From NCBI RefSeq assembly GCF_964355755.1, contig NC_092679.1, positions 18,094,932-18,158,931 on the forward strand: a stretch of DNA of 64,000 nucleotides. The letters are read 5' to 3'. This document shows, piece after piece, positions 62,337 to 64,000 of this stretch. This DNA comes from Antedon mediterranea. Its lineage: Eukaryota > Echinodermata > Crinoidea > Comatulida > Antedonidae. Numbering within the stretch: position 1 is the stretch's first letter; each line of letters starts with the position of its first letter. A program made the translations under genes and the position numbers. The notes below the pieces were generated by a model. That model searched no databases. It worked only from the letters and a program-made list of their open reading frames with translations, and had not been told where the DNA came from.

Positions 62337-62560
62337 TACGGTATATTTTGAGTGCAGCAGAAATGGGGTACGAAATATACGGTATATTTTGGAATATACC
62401 GTATAATATCCACAAACGATGGGGATATTTATACGGTATATATACCGCATATATATACGGTATATTTTTTATGAGACCCATTTCTGCTGCCAAAAAATAT
62501 ACCGTATATAAAATATACCGTATATATACGGTATATTTTTGGCAGCAGAAACGGGGCCAT
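62337..62560. mobile_element. Nested palindromic elements built on TATACGGTATA
   Basis: GCAGCAGAAATGGGGT (62354-) pairs with ACCCATTTCTGCTGC (62477-62490). The latter also pairs with GGCAGCAGAAACGGGG (62541-62556). Between them TATACGGTATA or its complement, itself palindromic, appears at least seven times. Confidence 0.75.
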
Positions 62561-63800
62561 TGTTGTTTTATACATACTGTCTGACCTTGAAAACCTAAGC
62601 TCTGGCGTAAGACAGAAGCCAAAGATTAATTCTCATTACTAGATACAGGAATCTGGTTCAAAACTGCTTTGCAAAATGTAACCTAAATTGACATAACGTA
62701 AATATTACACCTTACGTGTTAAAACGTAAAACAGACACAAGCTAGTTGAGGAAGAAGGGGATTTACACTGATTGTCAATTAATTATTTCCGTATAAGTTC
62801 CGATAGCCGATACGGACGACTATCTTGTCTCAAGTTGAATCTAATGAGCAGACAGACGTGTTAAACTATAGGTTTAAGTTCTGTCTTATTGCCAAGGTTG
62901 GTACTTGAATGACGAGTTGGTGAAAGCTTGGAAGGATATAACCCACCTGTAAAGACAGTGTTCTATGTTGTCCCTGATTTGTAATCGTTTTTCCAGTGTT
63001 GAAATGTTGTTTTCATGTTTTATCGATTTTCCAGGGTTCAGTTTTTTTATGGACTGCATGCAGGTACACCATTGTAAGATTTGAATTCACTTACAGCATT
63101 GTATTCTGCACAATAACCTACTAAACAAATACCTAAAATAGATTCAATTGAAATTATGTTGTATTTATTGTATGTGGTTTAATCTTGGACGTACACTAAC
63201 AAATATCGCCTCCATGATAGGGACTTGCCCTACGTGTCTAGGCGTCTTTTGAATGTTGTTAATCCACCATCAGTCAGCGTTTCGATGACGTATGAAACGC
63301 CATGTGTGCCAAAATATTTGTATTTTTACCAATATACCAGCCGTCTATACCTCAGTGTGGTATTCATGGGGAATCAGCTTTCTTCTGCCATGAGTAGAAT
63401 GTCTTATACTTTCAGACTTTATAATAAAACAGTTATAAATTTATCATCATGCAAATGGTCATTTTAATTTAAAAGACAGATAAACAACACAATCTAGTAG
63501 CAATTAATCGTTAATTCGGTTTTCACTGATCGATTTATTTCAAATAACTTCTGAATACAAAATAAACTCTTCCGCTGCCGTAATCCTAATGCATTATAAC
63601 GAATAATAGATAATTGACCATATAATAAATGATTATAATAACAGGATTAGTTTAAATGTATCATAATGCATGTATGTGTAGATGCGGTTACGGGTACGTT
63701 GACCGCATACCCACGCGAAACGCTTATAACCCAAGGACACTTTACGTAATGACGTCATCATAACGACATTTCTCTACGATTAAAGAAGACCACAAAATAG
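62561..63800. other. Intergenic, nothing recognised
   Basis: No coding exon I can support. Confidence 0.35.
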
Positions 63801-63888
63801 TTCATTGGTATTGTAGTGGTTACCGGTATTATTGGTTAAAAAACTTATTCCAAATAGGTCGCAGGTTCGAATCCTACACTCATGATCC
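63801..63888 (+). mobile_element. tRNA-like sequence (SINE head or tRNA pseudogene)
   Basis: A perfect B box GGTTCGAATCC (63863-63873) and an A-box-like TTGTAGTGGTTACCGG. The would-be acceptor ends do not pair and the anticodon arm is irregular, so not a functional tRNA. Confidence 0.4.
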
Positions 63889-63971
63889 TTTAACAAGTAG
63901 TCCTCGTTTTTTTGGCTGAGTAAAAGTATTGAATAGTAGGCCTACGCACATTCTAAATTATGTGTTTGTCG

Positions 63972-64000
63972 TGATTTGCTTTTGTTTGCTTTTTTACAGG
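63972..64000 (+). other. Possible splice acceptor at the window end
   Basis: A long T-rich tract ends in TTTTTTACAG|G, which fits the start of an exon just beyond the window. Confidence 0.3.

Noticed and set aside
63801-63888. Functional tRNA gene
   Set aside because: The B box is perfect but the acceptor ends do not pair and the anticodon arm is irregular.

Overview
The window is animal genomic DNA: AT-rich, with GT-AG spliced genes, many short inverted-repeat transposons and relics of older copies. Two conserved genes fix it as metazoan, an SLC25A29-type mitochondrial carrier and the transcription factor YY1. Abundant AGGCCTA-type motifs, the repeat types and an expanded family of immunoglobulin (Ig) receptors suggest a marine invertebrate deuterostome, most likely an echinoderm. 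That last step is inference; the species cannot be read from the sequence.

Left part (about 0.5-27.7 kb, all coding on the minus strand): a cluster of immune-type membrane proteins. It holds four single-exon Ig receptors, each with signal peptide, three Ig-like domains and one membrane segment. Receptor A (574-3366) is split by a 1.3-kb DNA transposon between its membrane segment and its tyrosine-rich tail. Receptor B (10248-11816) has one nonsense codon. Receptor C (13077-14681) is intact, with an ectodomain like B but a different tail carrying two ITIM-like sites. Receptor D (15403-16575) is intact with a short tail. Relics of further tails lie between A and B. Next come five genes for proteins with almost no ectodomain: an N-terminal membrane anchor, juxtamembrane cysteine(s), and a long tyrosine- and proline-containing tail. 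Four are tandem copies about 1.9-2.1 kb apart (17.8-24.8 kb); the fifth (26744-27247) joins the same anchor type to the A/B receptor tail. Their layout recalls LAT/NTAL-type transmembrane adaptors. Anchors, ectodomains and tails recur in different combinations, so the locus looks like a modular, fast-changing set of receptors and adaptors. I think this is the part most likely to be undescribed.

Middle and right: a spliced gene I do not recognise (exons 28325-30006, +), then SLC25A29 (31704-38623, +) convergent with YY1 (45572-49425, -). The tail-to-tail pairing of these two genes matches what I recall of human chromosome 14q32. YY1 intron 1 holds a cluster of YY1-like CCAT motifs. From 49.5 kb to the end I see no convincing protein gene, only transposons, palindromes and a possible splice acceptor at the very end.

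Transposable elements with readable boundaries: a 7-bp-duplication element (994-2297), three elements with CAGGG termini and 5-bp duplications (5838-8412, 31070-31280, 33131-33314), a hAT-like MITE with an 8-bp duplication (30011-30158), a TTAA element (41927-42241), a Mutator-like element with long inverted arms and a 9-bp duplication (49958-51194), and two CR1/L2-like retrotransposon 3' ends (4412-4704, 58690-58826).
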